Origin: Bacteroidota bacterium | Lineage (GTDB): Bacteria; Bacteroidota; Bacteroidia; Bacteroidales; FEN-979 | Direction of reading: 5' to 3' | DNA length: 6,883 nt | Assembly: GCA_026391755.1 (NCBI GenBank) | Contig: JAPLDN010000205.1 | Coordinates: 1 to 6,883, forward strand | Shown: piece after piece, positions 6,277 through 6,883 of the stretch | Layout of the letters: every line of letters starts with the position of its first letter | Position numbering within the stretch: the first letter of the stretch is position 1 | Program-made: the position numbers and the translations under genes | Notes under the pieces: model-generated | The model's database searches: none | What the model saw: only the letters and a program-made list of their open reading frames with translations | What the model was told of the DNA's origin: nothing

Positions 6277-6883
6277 CTATCTTCTTTTTTTATCGGGATA
6301 AAGGATATCGAGCCCGCAACGCAGATTGGCTAAATAGCGGAATGCATCCTGCACAAAAGGTTCAGGGATCACCGAGCCGTGCTGGGGCAGTATAGCCCTG
6401 ACCTCAATGCCTTTTAAACGGTCAATAAAACCCCTTGTGGCAATATTGCCGGCCATATAATCCAGGTGGAACAGGTTCATTTTAAATTCATGCTTATGAA
6501 AATCACTGATCACCAGTTTCCAGTCCATATCGATAGCCGCCCATATATCGCCCGAAAACAGGAAGGATGAGGTTTGGTCATATGTGGCGAAAGCGCCGGG
6601 GAAATGCAGGAATGGTGCTTCGACAAAACGGATGCTGCGGCCCGAAGAAAATGTATACGTCGAGGATTCGGTAATGTTGAAGAAATTGTAGTCGTCCCTG
6701 CCATAATGAGAGATCAGGATATTGGTCCGGGTGCTGGTAATAACTTTCATTTCGGGATTGACGTCAAGCCATCTTACCATAGAACCTGCCACATCGGGAT
6801 CCTGGTGGCAAAGTATCTGTGCCGACACATGCGCCGGTACAATAATCTGTTCGACCCTTCGCCTTATAAAGTCGAATGCATCA
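6277..6883 (-). CDS. ODP-type diiron protein (metallo-beta-lactamase fold, flavodiiron-like, no flavodoxin), N-terminus beyond the window
   Basis: Oxygen-binding diiron (ODP) domain related to the core of flavodiiron proteins, which reduce O2 or NO at a two-iron site. The visible 201 residues (counted from the first full codon at 6882) carry H26-x-D28-x-D30 in CHQDPDVAGS, H93 in FLHFPG, D112 in FSGDIW and H168 in LPQHG. The spacing 26 to 93 to 112 is identical to that of flavodiiron ligands H79/H146/D165 (numbers recalled), and the last His is 56 rather than 61 residues on. The protein stops soon after (LYPDKKRR), so no FMN-binding flavodoxin domain follows to supply electrons. This favours a sensing or accessory role over a reductase (inference). 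The reading frame stays open to the window edge; the GTG at 6828 is internal and not the start, because homologous fold sequence continues upstream. The neighbouring kinase gene follows by 26 bp. Confidence 0.85.
   Translation of the reverse strand, partial: DAFDFIRRRVEQIIVPAHVSAQILCHQDPDVAGSMVRWLDVNPEMKVITSTRTNILISHYGRDDYNFFNITESSTYTFSSGRSIRFVEAPFLHFPGAFATYDQTSSFLFSGDIWAAIDMDWKLVISDFHKHEFKMNLFHLDYMAGNIATRGFIDRLKGIEVRAILPQHGSVIPEPFVQDAFRYLANLRCGLDILYPDKKRR

Noticed and set aside
6826..6828. GTG as the start codon of the ODP gene.
   Set aside because: The frame remains open to the window edge and the first iron-ligand motif would lie only about 8 residues from the start, leaving no room for the N-terminal strands of the metallo-beta-lactamase fold. 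The gene is truncated by the window.

Overview
The window reads as chromosomal DNA of a Bacteroidota bacterium, probably an environmental Bacteroidales-like lineage. Four things support this. Protein families common in that phylum are present (a secreted NamZ/DUF1343 enzyme, a secreted DUF1573 protein, a soluble PAS hybrid histidine kinase). No gene start has a Shine-Dalgarno-like GGAGG. Leaders are A/T-rich, and at least one clear Bacteroidetes-type promoter (TTG, spacer, TAnnTTTG) is visible. This is a dense ordinary region: no RNA genes, insertion sequences, CRISPR array or phage genes were seen, and no stretch over 300 bases lacks a gene.

Layout. (1) 1-1005, minus strand: most of a LolC/LolE-type ABC transporter permease, cut at its C-terminus by the window edge, with a TTG start. 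(2) 1045-2220, plus: a secreted NamZ-type exo-beta-N-acetylmuramidase (DUF1343), divergent from the permease across only 39 bp. (3) 2216-2307: a degenerate array of about 13 heptamers, nearly all beginning CG, that fills the gap between two convergent genes and contains both their stop codons. (4) 2298-3497, minus: a PLP-dependent class I/II aminotransferase. (5) 3567-4031, minus: a secreted DUF1573 protein with a consensus promoter, separated from the aminotransferase by a small hairpin. (6) 4163-6250, minus: a soluble hybrid histidine kinase with coiled coil, PAS, HisKA, HATPase, a degenerate receiver and an intact receiver. (7) 6277-6883, minus: the C-terminal part of a diiron ODP (oxygen-binding diiron protein, metallo-beta-lactamase fold), truncated at its N-terminus by the window edge.

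How they may work together. The ODP gene ends 26 bp before the kinase start with no promoter motif visible between them. The ODP domain matches flavodiiron proteins in ligand spacing but has no flavodoxin domain after it. The pair is therefore a candidate O2/NO-responsive signalling module in which a separate diiron protein feeds a cytoplasmic hybrid kinase. DUF1573 and the aminotransferase may form a second minus-strand unit driven from the promoter at 4066-4094. NamZ and the permease both concern the envelope, but their proximity is divergent and proves no shared pathway. The two most interesting signals are the ODP-kinase pair and the heptamer array.
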